Shown here piece by piece: positions 52,301 through 64,000 of a DNA stretch of 64,000 nucleotides. The stretch lies in contig OZ038528.1 of the NCBI GenBank assembly GCA_964036665.1, positions 11,662,501 through 11,726,500 on the forward strand. Direction: 5' to 3'. The stretch comes from Gordius sp. MW1 (taxonomy: Eukaryota; Nematomorpha; Gordioida; Gordea; Gordiidae). Under the pieces are notes generated by a model. The model was given only the letters and a program-made list of their open reading frames with translations. It ran no database searches and was not told where the DNA came from. Positions within the stretch are counted from its first letter, which is position 1, and every line of letters begins with the position of its first letter. Made by a program: the position numbers and the translations under genes.

Positions 52301-53058
52301 TGATAGTTCTCGCAGCTTAAAACCTCTTTTCGGAAGTCAATCGAGGATAATAGGATTCTCAAATTGGCTTACTTTTATATATTTTTTTATGCTCTTTCAC
52401 ATAGAATCGAAAAAAATAAATATTTTTACCTTAAAATTTTTCACATATTTTTCTTTGAACCGTATTCATCCGATGAAAGTTGTCGTTTTCAGACGTGGTT
52501 TCCATGATAAAAAGTAAAAATTTATCAGAATCAGAAAACTATTACTTTGAAATCATGATCGCATAGTGCGTTTTTGAAAAATTAAGCACTCACGTTGCGA
52601 TACAACGTTGTCTTTTGTCAAAATGATAGTTCTCGCAGCTTAAAACCTCTTTTCGGAAGTCAATCGAGGATAATAGGATTCTCAAATTGGCTTACTTTTA
52701 TATATTTTTTTATGCTCTTTCACATAGAATCGAAAAAAATAAATATTTTTACCTTAAAATTTTTCACATATTTTTCTTTGAACCGTATTCATCCGATGAA
52801 AGTTGTCGTTTTCAGACGTGGTTTCCATGATAAAAAGTAAAAATTTATCAGAATCAGAAAACTATTACTTTGAAATCATGATCGCATAGTGCGTTTTTGA
52901 AAAATTAAGCACTCACGTTGCGATACAACGTTGTCTTTTGTCAAAATGATAGTTCTCGCAGCTTAAAACCTCTTTTCGGAAGTCAATCGAGGATAATAGG
53001 ATTCTCAAATTGGCCTACTTTTATATATTTTTTCATGCTCTTTCACATAGAATCAAAA
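46323..53058 (+). repeat. 7-kb tandem duplication, copy 2
   Basis: Near-identical counterpart of 39311-46045. The copies separate at an A-tract: copy 1 continues into AAAAAAAATAAATATT with CCTTAAAAT (about 46045), while copy 2 continues into AAAAAAAAATATT with CCTCAAAAT, TTTTCCGACG and AACTGTTAC (about 53058 onward). The very low divergence means a recent event, or an assembly duplication that needs excluding. Confidence 0.93.
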
Positions 53059-53237
53059 AAAAATATTTTTACCTCAAAATTTTTCACACATTTTTCTTTG
53101 AACCGTATTCATCCGATGAAAGTTGTCGTTTTCCGACGTGGTTTCCATGATAAAAAGTAAAAATTTATCAGAATCAGAAAACTGTTACTTTGAAATCATG
53201 ATCGCATAGTGCATTTTTGAAAAATTAAGCACTCACG
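52272..53237 (+). repeat. Run of three short monomers, second copy
   Basis: Counterpart of 45259-46227, at 52272, 52595 and 52918. The third monomer (320 bp) changes midway to another type (AATATTTTTACCTC, CACACATTTTT, TTTTCCGACG, AACTGTTAC), which marks the end of the 7-kb duplication. Confidence 0.88.
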
Positions 53238-54440
53238 TTGCGATACAACAAACTAATCGCAACAATAAAACGTTGTCTTTTGTCAAAATGATAGTTCTCG
53301 CAGCTTAAAACCTCTTTTCGGAAGTCAATCGAGGATAATAGGATTCTCAAATTGGCTTACTTTTATATATTTTTTTATGCTCTTTCACATAGAATCGAAA
53401 ACAATAAATATTTTTACCTTAAAATTTTTCACATATTTTTCTTTGAACCGTATTCATCCGATGAAAGTTGTTGTTTTCAGACGTGGTTTCCATGATAAAA
53501 AGTAAAAATTTATCAGAACAGAAAACTATTACTTTGAAATCATGATCGCATAGTGCATTTTTGAAAAATTAAGCACTCACGTTGCGATACAACAAATTAA
53601 TCGCAACAATAAAACGTTGTCTTTTGTCAAAATGATAGTTCTCGCAGCTTAAAACCTCTTTTCGGAAGTCAATAGAGGATAATAGGATTCTCAAATTGGC
53701 CTACTTTTATATATTTTTTCATGCTCTTTCACATAGAATCGAAAAAAATAAATATTTTTACCTCAAAATTTTTCACATATTTTTCTTTGAACCGTATTCA
53801 TCCGATGAAAGTTGTCGTTTTCCGACGTGGTTTCCATGATAAAAAGTAAAATTTTATCAGAATCAGAAAACTATTACTTTAAAATCATGATCGCATAGTG
53901 CATTTTTGAAAAATTAAGCACTCACGTTGCGATACAACAAACTAATCGCAACAATAAAACGTTGTCTTTTGTCAAAATGATAGTTCTCGCAGCTTAAAAC
54001 CTCTTTTCGGAAGTCAATCGAGGATAATAGGATTCTCAAATTGGCTTACTTTTATATATTTTTTTATGCTCTTTCACATAGAATTAAAAAAAATAAATAT
54101 TTTTCCCTTAAAATTTTTCACATATTTTTCTTTGAACCGTATTCATCCGATGAAAGTTGTCGTTTTCAGACGTGGTTTCCATGATAAAAAGTAAAAATTT
54201 ATCAGAATCAGAAAACTATTACTTTGAAATCATGATCGCATAGTGCATTTTTGAAAAATTAAGCACTCACGTTGCGATACAACAAACTAATCGCAACAAT
54301 AAAACGTTGTCTTTTGTCAAAATGATAGTTCTCGCAGCTTAAAACCTCTTTTCGGAAGTCAATAGAGGATAATAGGATTCTCAAATTGGCCTACTTTTAT
54401 ATATTTTTTCATGCTCTTTCACATAGAATCGAAAAAAATA
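52918..54440 (+). repeat. Last duplication, copy 1, first part (6522-bp shift)
   Basis: Matches 59440-60962 at a 6522-bp shift. Shared private markers are TATCAGAACAGAAAAC with a lost T (53516 and 60038) and AACAAATTAATCGC (53591 and 60113), followed by the TTTTCCGACG, TTTTTCCCTT and CAATAGAGG/AAAAATTTTAACAT monomers in the same order. Confidence 0.88.
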
Positions 54441-57130
54441 AATATTTTTACCTCAAAAATTTTAACATATTTTTCTTTGAACCGTATTCATCCGATGAAA
54501 GTTGTCGTTTTCAGACGTGGTTTCCATGATAAAAAGTAAAAATTTAACAGAATCAGAAAACTATTACTTTGAAATCATGATCGCATAGTGCATTTTTGAA
54601 AAATTAAGCAGTCACGTTGCGATACAACAAACTAATTGCAACAATAAAACGTTGTCTTTTGTCAAAATGATAGTTCTCGCAGCTTAAAACCTCTTTTCGG
54701 AAGTCAATCGAGGATAATAGGATTCTCAAATTGGCCTACTTTTAAATATTTTTTCATGCTCTTTCACATAGAATCAAAAAAAATAAATATTTTTACCTCA
54801 AAATGTTTCACATATTTTTCTTTCAACCGTATTCATCCGATGAAAATTGTCGTTTTCAGACGTGGTTTCCATGATAAAAAGTAAAAATTTATCAGAATCA
54901 GAAAACTATTACTTTGAAATCATGATCGCATAGTGAATTTTTGAAAAATTAAGCACTCACGTTGCGATACAACAAACTAATCGCAACAATAAAACGTTGT
55001 CTTTTGTCAAAATGATAGTTCTCGCAGCTTAAAACCTCTTTTCGGAATCAATCGATGATAATAGGATTCTCAAATTGGCCTACTTTTATATATTTTTTCA
55101 TGCTCTTTCACATAGAATCGAAAAAAATAAATATTTTTACCTCAAAAATTTTCACATATTTTTCTTTGAACCGTATTCATCCGATGAAAGTTGTCGTTTT
55201 CAGACGTGGTTTCCTTGATAAAAAGTAAAAATTTATCAGAATCAGAAAACTATTAATTTGAAATCATGATCGCATAGTGCATTTTTGAAAAATTACGCAC
55301 TCACGTTGCGATACAACAAACTAATCGCAACAATAAAACGTTGTCTTTTGTCAAAATGATAGTTCTCGCAGCTTAAAACCTCTTTTCGGAAGTCAATCGA
55401 GGATAATAGGATTCTCAACTTGGCTTACTTTTATATATTTTTTATGCTCTTTTACATAGAATCGAAAAAAATAAATATTTTTACCTCAAAATTTTTCACA
55501 TATTTTTCTTTCAACCGTATCCATCCGATGAAAGTTGTCGTTTTCAGACGTGGTTTCCATGATAAAAAGTAAAAATTTATCAGAATCAGAAAACTATTAC
55601 TTTGAAATCATGATCGCATAGTGCATTTTTGAAAAATTAAGCACTCACGTTGCGATACAACAAATTAATCGCAACAATAAAACGTTGTCTTTTGTCAAAA
55701 TGATAGTTCTCGCAGCTTAAAACCTCTTTTCGGAAGTCAATAGAGGATAATAGGATTCTCAAATTGGCCTACTTTTATATATTTTTTCATGCTCTTTCAC
55801 ATAGAATCGAAAAAAATAAATATTTTTACCTCAAAATTTTTCACATATTTTTCTTTGAACCGTATTCATCCGATGAAAGTTGTCGTTTTCCGACGTGGTT
55901 TCCATGATAAAAAGTAAAATTTTATCAGAATCAGAAAACTATTACTTTAAAATCATGATCGCATAGTGCATTTTTGAAAAATTAAGCACTCACGTTGCGA
56001 TACAACAAACTAATCGCAACAATAAAACGTTGTCTTTTGTCAAAATGATAGTTCTCGCAGCTTAAAACCTCTTTTCGGAAGTCAATCGAGGATAATAGGA
56101 TTCTCAAATTGGCTTACTTTTATATATTTTTTTATGCTCTTTCACATAGAATTAAAAAAAATAAATATTTTTCCCTTAAAATTTTTCACATATTTTTCTT
56201 TGAACCGTATTCATCCGATGAAAGTTGTCGTTTTCAGACGTGGTTTCCATGATAAAAAGTAAAAATTTATCAGAATCAGAAAACTATTAATTTGAAATCA
56301 TGATCGCATAGTGCATTTTTGAAAAATTAAGCACTCACGTTGCGATACAACAAACTAATCGCAACAATAAAACGTTGTCTTTTGTCAAAATGATAGTTCT
56401 CGCAGCTTAAAACCTCTTTTCGGAAGTCAATCGAGGATAATAGGATTCTCAAATTGGCCTACTTTTATATATTTTTTCATGCTCTTTCACATAGAATCAA
56501 TAAAAAAAATATTTTTACCTCAAAATTTTTCACATATTTTTCTTTGAACCGTATTCATCCGATGAAAGTTGTCGTTTTCAGACGTGGGATCCTTGATAAA
56601 AAGTAAAAATTTATCAGAATCAGAAAACTATTACTTTGAAATCATGATCGCATAGTGCATTTTTGAAAAATTAAGCACTCACGTTGCGATACAACAAACT
56701 AATCGCAACAATAAAACGTTGTCTTTTGTCAAAATGATAGTTCTCGCAGCTTAAAACCTCTTTTCGGAAGTCAATCGAGGATAATAGGATTCTCAAATTG
56801 GCTTACTTTTATATATTTTTTCATGCTCTTTCACATAGAATCGAAAAAAAAAAATATTTTTACCTTAAAATTTTTCACATATTTTTCTTTGAACCGTATT
56901 CATCCGATGAAAGTTGTCGTTTTCAGACGTGGTTTCCATGATAAAAAGTAAAAATTTATCAGAATCAGAAAACTATTACTTTGAAATCATGATCGCATAG
57001 TGCATTTTTGAAAAATTAAGCACTCACGTTGCGATACAACGTTGTCTTTTGTCAAAATGATAGTTCTCGCAGCTTAAAACCTCTTTTCGGAAGTCAATCG
57101 AGGATAATAGGATTCTCAAATTGGCCTACT
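54441..57130 (+). repeat. Last duplication, copy 1, second part (6867-bp shift)
   Basis: From the word TTAACAG at 54544 the match to the downstream copy continues at a shift of 6867 bp (TTAACAG at 61411; CGGAATCAATCG at 55043 and 61910; GTGGGATCC at 56584 and 63451). The shift changes by exactly 345 bp between 54440 and 54544, because this copy has one hybrid monomer where the other has two. Confidence 0.87.
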
Positions 57131-57360
57131 TTTATATATTTTTTCATGCTCTTTCACATAGAATCAATAAAAAAAATATTTTTACCTCAAAATTTTTCAC
57201 ATATTTTTCTTTGAACCGTATTCATCCGATGAAAGTTGTCGTTTTCAGACGTGGGATCCTTGATAAAAAGTAAAAATTTATCAGAATCAGAAAACTATTA
57301 CTTTGAAATCATGATCGCATAGTGCATTTTTGAAAAATTAAGCACTCACGTTGCGATACA
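56341..57360 (+). repeat. Two-monomer tandem duplication, 667 bp
   Basis: GTGGGATCC at 56584 and 57251, and GAATCAATAAAAAAAATATT just before each, are 667 bp apart. The unit is a CCTAC/GGGATCC monomer plus a GCTTAC monomer, one of the two lacking the 22-bp segment (junction near 57038). The GGGATCC variant is also seen near 40788, 47801 and 63453. Confidence 0.85.
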
Positions 57361-59439
57361 ACAAACTAATCGCAACAATAAAACGTTGTCTTTTGTCAAA
57401 ATGATAGTTCTCGCATCTTAAAACCTCTTTTCGGAAGTCAATCGAGGATAATAGGATTCTCAAATTGGCTTACTTTTATATATTTTTTCATGCTCTTTCA
57501 CATAGAATCGAAAAAAAATAATATTTTTACCTCAAAATTTTTCACATATTTTTCTTTGAACCGTATTCATCCGAAGAAAGTTGTCGTTTTCAGACGTGGT
57601 TTCCATGATAAAAAGTAAAAATTTATCAGAATCAGAAAACTATTACTTTGAAATCATGATCGCATAGTGCATTTTTGAAAAATTAAGCACTCACGTTGCG
57701 ATACAACAAACTAATCGCAACAATAAAACGTTGTCTTTTGTCAAAATGATAGTTCTCGCAGCTTAAAACCTCTTTTCGGAAGTCAATAGAGGATAATAGG
57801 ATTCTCAAATTGGCCTACTTTTATATATTTTTTCATGCTCTTTCACATAGAATCGAAAAAAATAAATATTTTTACCTCAAAAATTTTAACATATTTTTCT
57901 TTGAACCGTATTCATCCGATGAAAGTTGTCGTTTTCAGACGTGGTTTCCATGATAAAAAGTAAAATTTTATCAGAATCAGAAAACTATTACTTTGAAATC
58001 ATGATCGCATAGTGCATTTTTGAAAAATTAAGCACTCACGTTGCGATACAACAAACTAATCGCAACAATAAAACGTTGTCTTTTGTCAAAATGATAGTTC
58101 TCGCAGCTTAAAACCTCTTTTCGGAAGTCAATCGAGGATAATAGGATTCTCAAATTGGCTTACTTTTATATCTTTTTTCATGCTCTTTCACATAGAATCG
58201 AAAAAAAAAATATTTTTACCTCAAAATTTTTCACATATTTTTCTTTGAACCGTATTCATCCGAAGAAAGTTGTCGTTTTCAGACGTGGTTTCCATGATAA
58301 AAAGTAAAAATTTATCAGAATCAGAAAACTATTACTTTGAAATCATGATCGCATAGTGCATTTTTGAAAAATTAAGCAGTCACGTTGCGATACAACAAAC
58401 TAATCGCAACAATAAAACGTTGTCTTTTGTCAAAATGATAGTTCTCGCAGCTTAAAACCTCTTTTCGGAAGTCAATCGAGGATAATAGGATTCTCAAATT
58501 GGCCTACTTTTAAATATTTTTTCATGCTCTTTCACATAGAATCAAAAAAAATAAATATTTTTACCTCAAAATGTTTCACATATTTTTCTTTCAACCGTAT
58601 TCATCCGATGAAAATTGTCGTTTTCAGACGTGGTTTCCATGATAAAAAGTAAAAATTTATCAGAATCAGAAAACTATTACTTTGAAATCATGATCGCATA
58701 GTGCATTTTTGAAAAATTAAGCACTCACGTTGCGATACAACAAACTAATCGCAACAATAAAACGTTGTCTTTTGTCAAAATGATAGTTCTCGCAGCTTAA
58801 AACCTCTTTTCGGAATCAATCGATGATAATAGGATTCTCAAATTGGCCTACTTTTATATATTTTTTCATGCTCTTTCACATAGAATCGAAAAAAATAAAT
58901 ATTTTTACCTCAAAAATTTTCACATATTTTTCTTTGAACCGTATTCATCCGATGAAAGTTGTCGTTTTCAGACGTGGTTTCCTTGATAAAAAGTAAAAAT
59001 TTATCAGAATCAGAAAACTATTACTTTGAAATCATGATCGCATAGTGCATTTTTGAAAAATTAAGCACTCACGTTGCGATACAACAAACTAATCGCAACA
59101 ATAAAACGTTGTCTTTTGTCAAAATGATAGTTCTCGCAGCTTAAAACCTCTTTTCGGAAGTCAATCGAGGATAATAGGATTCTCAACTTGGCTTACTTTT
59201 ATATATTTTTTATGCTCTTTTACATAGAATCGAAAAAAATAAATATTTTTACCTCAAAATTTTTCACATATTTTTCTTTCAACCGTATCCATCCGATGAA
59301 AGTTGTCGTTTTCAGACGTGGTTTCCATGATAAAAAGTAAAAATTTATCAGAATCAGAAAACTATTACTTTGAAATCATGATCGCATAGTGCATTTTTGA
59401 AAAATTAAGCACTCACGTTGCGATACAACAAACTAATCG
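57361..59439 (+). repeat. Satellite monomers, partial copy with a 3099-bp shift
   Basis: From 57781 to about 59430 this matches 60879-62529 at a shift of 3098-3099 bp: CAATAGAGG with AAAAATTTTAACAT, CTACTTTTAAATATT (58503 and 61602), CGGAATCAATCG (58811 and 61910) and CTCAACTTGGC (59187 and 62286). The monomer between the first two differs: it is the GAAGAAAG/GCAGTCACG type here and a TTAACAG type with a long A-tract downstream. Confidence 0.82.
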
Positions 59440-62400
59440 CAACAATAAAACGTTGTCTTTTGTCAAAATGATAGTTCTCGCAGCTTAAAACCTCTTTTCG
59501 GAAGTCAATCGAGGATAATAGGATTCTCAAATTGGCCTACTTTTATATATTTTTTCATGCTCTTTCACATAGAATCAAAAAAAAATATTTTTACCTCAAA
59601 ATTTTTCACACATTTTTCTTTGAACCGTATTCATCCGATGAAAGTTGTCGTTTTCCGACGTGGTTTCCATGATAAAAAGTAAAAATTTATCAGAATCAGA
59701 AAACTGTTACTTTGAAATCATGATCGCATAGTGCATTTTTGAAAAATTAAGCACTCACGTTGCGATACAACAAACTAATCGCAACAATAAAACGTTGTCT
59801 TTTGTCAAAATGATAGTTCTCGCAGCTTAAAACCTCTTTTCGGAAGTCAATCGAGGATAATAGGATTCTCAAATTGGCTTACTTTTATATATTTTTTTAT
59901 GCTCTTTCACATAGAATCGAAAACAATAAATATTTTTACCTTAAAATTTTTCACATATTTTTCTTTGAACCGTATTCATCCGATGAAAGTTGTTGTTTTC
60001 AGACGTGGTTTCCATGATAAAAAGTAAAAATTTATCAGAACAGAAAACTATTACTTTGAAATCATGATCGCATAGTGCATTTTTGAAAAATTAAGCACTC
60101 ACGTTGCGATACAACAAATTAATCGCAACAATAAAACGTTGTCTTTTGTCAAAATGATAGTTCTCGCAGCTTAAAACCTCTTTTCGGAAGTCAATAGAGG
60201 ATAATAGGATTCTCAAATTGGCCTACTTTTATATATTTTTTCATGCTCTTTCACATAGAATCGAAAAAAATAAATATTTTTACCTCAAAATTTTTCACAT
60301 ATTTTTCTTTGAACCGTATTCATCCGATGAAAGTTGTCGTTTTCCGACGTGGTTTCCATGATAAAAAGTAAAATTTTATCAGAATCAGAAAACTATTACT
60401 TTAAAATCATGATCGCATAGTGCATTTTTGAAAAATTAAGCACTCACGTTGCGATACAACAAACTAATCGCAACAATAAAACGTTGTCTTTTGTCAAAAT
60501 GATAGTTCTCGCAGCTTAAAACCTCTTTTCGGAAGTCAATCGAGGATAATAGGATTCTCAAATTGGCTTACTTTTATATATTTTTTTATGCTCTTTCACA
60601 TAGAATTAAAAAAAATAAATATTTTTCCCTTAAAATTTTTCACATATTTTTCTTTGAACCGTATTCATCCGATGAAAGTTGTCGTTTTCAGACGTGGTTT
60701 CCATGATAAAAAGTAAAAATTTATCAGAATCAGAAAACTATTACTTTGAAATCATGATCGCATAGTGCATTTTTGAAAAATTAAGCACTCACGTTGCGAT
60801 ACAACAAACTAATCGCAACAATAAAACGTTGTCTTTTGTCAAAATGATAGTTCTCGCAGCTTAAAACCTCTTTTCGGAAGTCAATAGAGGATAATAGGAT
60901 TCTCAAATTGGCCTACTTTTATATATTTTTTCATGCTCTTTCACATAGAATCGAAAAAAATAAATATTTTTACCTCAAAAATTTTAACATATTTTTCTTT
61001 GAACCGTATTCATCCGATGAAAGTTGTCGTTTTCAGACGTGGTTTCCATGATAAAAAGTAAAATTTTATCAGAATCAGAAAACTATTACTTTGAAATCAT
61101 GATCGCATAGTGCATTTTTGAAAAATTAAGCACTCACGTTGCGATACAACAAACTAATCGCAACAATAAAACGTTGTCTTTTGTCAAAATGATAGTTCTC
61201 GCAGCTTAAAACCTCTTTTCGGAAGTCAATCGAGGATAATAGGATTCTCAAATTGGCTTACTTTTATATATTTTTTCATGCTCTTTCACATAGAATTAAA
61301 AAAAAAAAAAATTTTTACCTTAAAATTTTTCACATATTTTTCTTTGAACCGTATTCATCCGATGAAAGTTGTCGTTTTCAGACGTGGTTTCCATGATAAA
61401 AAGTAAAAATTTAACAGAATCAGAAAACTATTACTTTGAAATCATGATCGCATAGTGCATTTTTGAAAAATTAAGCAGTCACGTTGCGATACAACAAACT
61501 AATCGCAACAATAAAACGTTGTCTTTTGTCAAAATGATAGTTCTCGCAGCTTAAAACCTCTTTTCGGAAGTCAATCGAGGATAATAGGATTCTCAAATTG
61601 GCCTACTTTTAAATATTTTTTCATGCTCTTTCACATAGAATCAAAAAAAATAAATATTTTTACCTCAAAATGTTTCACATATTTTTCTTTCAACCGTATT
61701 CATCCGATGAAAATTGTCGTTTTCAGACGTGGTTTCCATGATAAAAAGTAAAAATTTATCAGAATCAGAAAACTATTACTTTGAAATCATGATCGCATAG
61801 TGCATTTTTGAAAAATTAAGCACTCACGTTGCGATACAACAAACTAATCGCAACAATAAAACGTTGTCTTTTGTCAAAATGATAGTTCTCGCAGCTTAAA
61901 ACCTCTTTTCGGAATCAATCGATGATAATAGGATTCTCAAATTGGCCTACTTTTATATATTTTTTCATGCTCTTTCACATAGAATCGAAAAAAATAAATA
62001 TTTTTACCTCAAAAATTTTCACATATTTTTCTTTGAACCGTATTCATCCGATGAAAGTTGTCGTTTTCAGACGTGGTTTCCTTGATAAAAAGTAAAAATT
62101 TATCAGAATCAGAAAACTATTAATTTGAAATCATGATCGCATAGTGCATTTTTGAAAAATTAAGCACTCACGTTGCGATACAACAAACTAATCGCAACAA
62201 TAAAACGTTGTCTTTTGTCAAAATGATAGTTCTCGCAGCTTAAAACCTCTTTTCGGAAGTCAATCGAGGATAATAGGATTCTCAACTTGGCTTACTTTTA
62301 TATATTTTTTATGCTCTTTTACATAGAATCGAAAAAAATAAATATTTTTACCTCAAAATTTTTCACATATTTTTCTTTCAACCGTATCCATCCGATGAAA

Positions 62401-64000
62401 GTTGTCGTTTTCAGACGTGGTTTCCATGATAAAAAGTAAAAATTTATCAGAATCAGAAAACTATTACTTTGAAATCATGATCGCATAGTGCATTTTTGAA
62501 AAATTAAGCACTCACGTTGCGATACAACAAATTAATCGCAACAATAAAACGTTGTCTTTTGTCAAAATGATAGTTCTCGCAGCTTAAAACCTCTTTTCGG
62601 AAGTCAATAGAGGATAATAGGATTCTCAAATTGGCCTACTTTTATATATTTTTTCATGCTCTTTCACATAGAATCGAAAAAAATAAATATTTTTACCTCA
62701 AAATTTTTCACATATTTTTCTTTGAACCGTATTCATCCGATGAAAGTTGTCGTTTTCCGACGTGGTTTCCATGATAAAAAGTAAAATTTTATCAGAATCA
62801 GAAAACTATTACTTTAAAATCATGATCGCATAGTGCATTTTTGAAAAATTAAGCACTCACGTTGCGATACAACAAACTAATCGCAACAATAAAACGTTGT
62901 CTTTTGTCAAAATGATAGTTCTCGCAGCTTAAAACCTCTTTTCGGAAGTCAATCGAGGATAATAGGATTCTCAAATTGGCTTACTTTTATATATTTTTTT
63001 ATGCTCTTTCACATAGAATTAAAAAAAATAAATATTTTTCCCTTAAAATTTTTCACATATTTTTCTTTGAACCGTATTCATCCGATGAAAGTTGTCGTTT
63101 TCAGACGTGGTTTCCATGATAAAAAGTAAAAATTTATCAGAATCAGAAAACTATTAATTTGAAATCATGATCGCATAGTGCATTTTTGAAAAATTAAGCA
63201 CTCACGTTGCGATACAACAAACTAATCGCAACAATAAAACGTTGTCTTTTGTCAAAATGATAGTTCTCGCAGCTTAAAACCTCTTTTCGGAAGTCAATCG
63301 AGGATAATAGGATTCTCAAATTGGCCTACTTTTATATATTTTTTCATGCTCTTTCACATAGAATCAATAAAAAAAATATTTTTACCTCAAAATTTTTCAC
63401 ATATTTTTCTTTGAACCGTATTCATCCGATGAAAGTTGTCGTTTTCAGACGTGGGATCCTTGATAAAAAGTAAAAATTTATCAGAATCAGAAAACTATTA
63501 CTTTGAAATCATGATCGCATAGTGCATTTTTGAAAAATTAAGCACTCACGTTGCGATACAACAAACTAATCGCAACAATAAAACGTTGTCTTTTGTCAAA
63601 ATGATAGTTCTCGCAGCTTAAAACCTCTTTTCGGAAGTCAATCGAGGATAATAGGATTCTCAAATTGGCTTACTTTTATATATTTTTTCATGCTCTTTCA
63701 CATAGAATCGAAAAAAAAAAATATTTTTACCTTAAAATTTTTCACATATTTTTCTTTGAACCGTATTCATCCGATGAAAGTTGTCGTTTTCAGACGTGGT
63801 TTCCATGATAAAAAGTAAAAATTTATCAGAATCAGAAAACTATTACTTTGAAATCATGATCGCATAGTGCATTTTTGAAAAATTAAGCACTCACGTTGCG
63901 ATACAACGTTGTCTTTTGTCAAAATGATAGTTCTCGCAGCTTAAAACCTCTTTTCGGAAGTCAATCGAGGATAATAGGATTCTCAAATTGGCCTACTTTT
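59440..64000 (+). repeat. Last duplication, copy 2, running off the window
   Basis: Counterpart of 52918-57130, with one more monomer. It keeps both the CAATAGAGG/AAAAATTTTAACAT monomer (60879) and the separate monomer ending in TTAACAG and GCAGTCACG (61411 and about 61487). The array continues past position 64000, in mid-monomer. Confidence 0.87.

Larger units (their letters stand above)
8674..64000 (+). repeat. Satellite array, right arm (same monomer)
   Basis: The same tandem array resumes in phase after the transposon. The distance from anchor 7494 to anchor 9015, less the 1168-bp element and the 8-bp duplication, is 345 bp, one normal monomer. The array then runs to the end of the window without another interruption and leaves it in mid-monomer. 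Monomers measure 321-346 bp. The main length classes are 345 bp (full), 328-329 bp (16-bp loss near the A-tract), 334 bp (an 8-bp loss after AAAAAGTA together with other small differences) and 321-323 bp (22-bp loss at the ACAAC/GTTGT dyad). No gene, RNA gene or second transposon was found in these 55 kb. Confidence 0.98.

Noticed and set aside
36240-57214. Recurrent open frames of 60-92 codons beginning RYNVVFCQNDSSRSLKPLFG, as a repeated gene family
   Set aside because: They start at TTG, not ATG. They exist only because the 22-bp deletion changes the reading frame through the satellite, and they end at variable A-tract or downstream stops. The same sequence in full monomers is interrupted. 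No domain is recognisable, and conservation is explained by array homogenisation.
1-64000. CRISPR-like or direct-repeat defence array
   Set aside because: The repeat unit is about 345 bp, with no unique spacers, no leader and no cas genes, and the setting is eukaryotic satellite DNA.
1-64000. TATATATTTT words and AATAAA words in every monomer as promoters and poly(A) signals
   Set aside because: Expected often in AT-rich sequence, with no gene between them. Satellite transcription is possible but cannot be supported from the sequence alone.
1-64000. rDNA spacer or a tandem RNA-gene cluster
   Set aside because: No rRNA, tRNA, 5S or snRNA sequence or control boxes were seen in any monomer; stops and A-tracts vary as in a non-coding satellite.

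Overview
The whole 64 kb window is satellite DNA, apart from one 1.17-kb DNA transposon insertion. The repeat is an AT-rich monomer of about 345 bp (observed 321-347 bp), present about 185 times, always in the same head-to-tail orientation. It runs off both ends of the window. I see no host protein gene, no rRNA or tRNA gene and no CRISPR array. The open frames of 60-92 codons in the array start at TTG codons or run inside the repeat, and recur only because the repeat recurs. The organism is a eukaryote with an AT-rich genome. The 8-bp target duplication and hAT-like ends of the insertion are typical of animals and also occur in plants and fungi. I would guess an invertebrate, but the species cannot be read from this sequence. 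The roughly dinucleosomal monomer, the nested higher-order repeats (HORs) and the lack of genes suit pericentromeric, centromeric or subtelomeric heterochromatin.

Layout. (1) 1-9342: an 8-monomer HOR of 2739-2740 bp, about three copies; the third carries the transposon at 7506-8673. (2) 9343-25594: a second 8-monomer HOR of 2701 bp (9343, 15769, 18470). The first and third copies are each followed by the same further nine monomers, giving a direct duplication of about 5.5 kb shifted by 9127 bp. (3) 25595-27990: a 3-monomer HOR of 1028 bp. (4) About 27800-34200: a mosaic with a 3443-bp shift. (5) About 34200-40310: a mosaic with a 3.33-kb shift, ending in two 1000-bp three-monomer copies. (6) 39311-53058: a nearly perfect 7012/7013-bp tandem duplication, itself built from 1331-bp and 323-bp sub-repeats. 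(7) About 52900-64000: a further duplication shifted by 6522 bp and then 6867 bp, the difference being exactly one monomer.

Monomer anatomy. Each full monomer packs four dyad symmetries into about 80 bp: ATCATGAT; an AGTGC/GCACT hairpin enclosing ATTTTTGAAAAAT; GTTGCGAT-N11-ATCGCAAC; and ACAAC-N22-GTTGT. A recurrent 22-bp deletion removes exactly the N22 segment and leaves the perfect palindrome ACAACGTTGT. It marks about 30 monomers from 10.7 kb onward and is absent from the first 10.7 kb. Other length variants are a 16-bp loss, an 8-bp loss and a variable A-tract.

The insertion at 7506-8673 has a perfect 8-bp target duplication (GATCGCAT), short hAT-like terminal repeats, subterminal TCTCG arrays with a 20-bp hairpin, and a possible BED-zinc-finger remnant. 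It is non-autonomous. Nothing here looks like a set of genes working together; the interest lies in how the array evolves.
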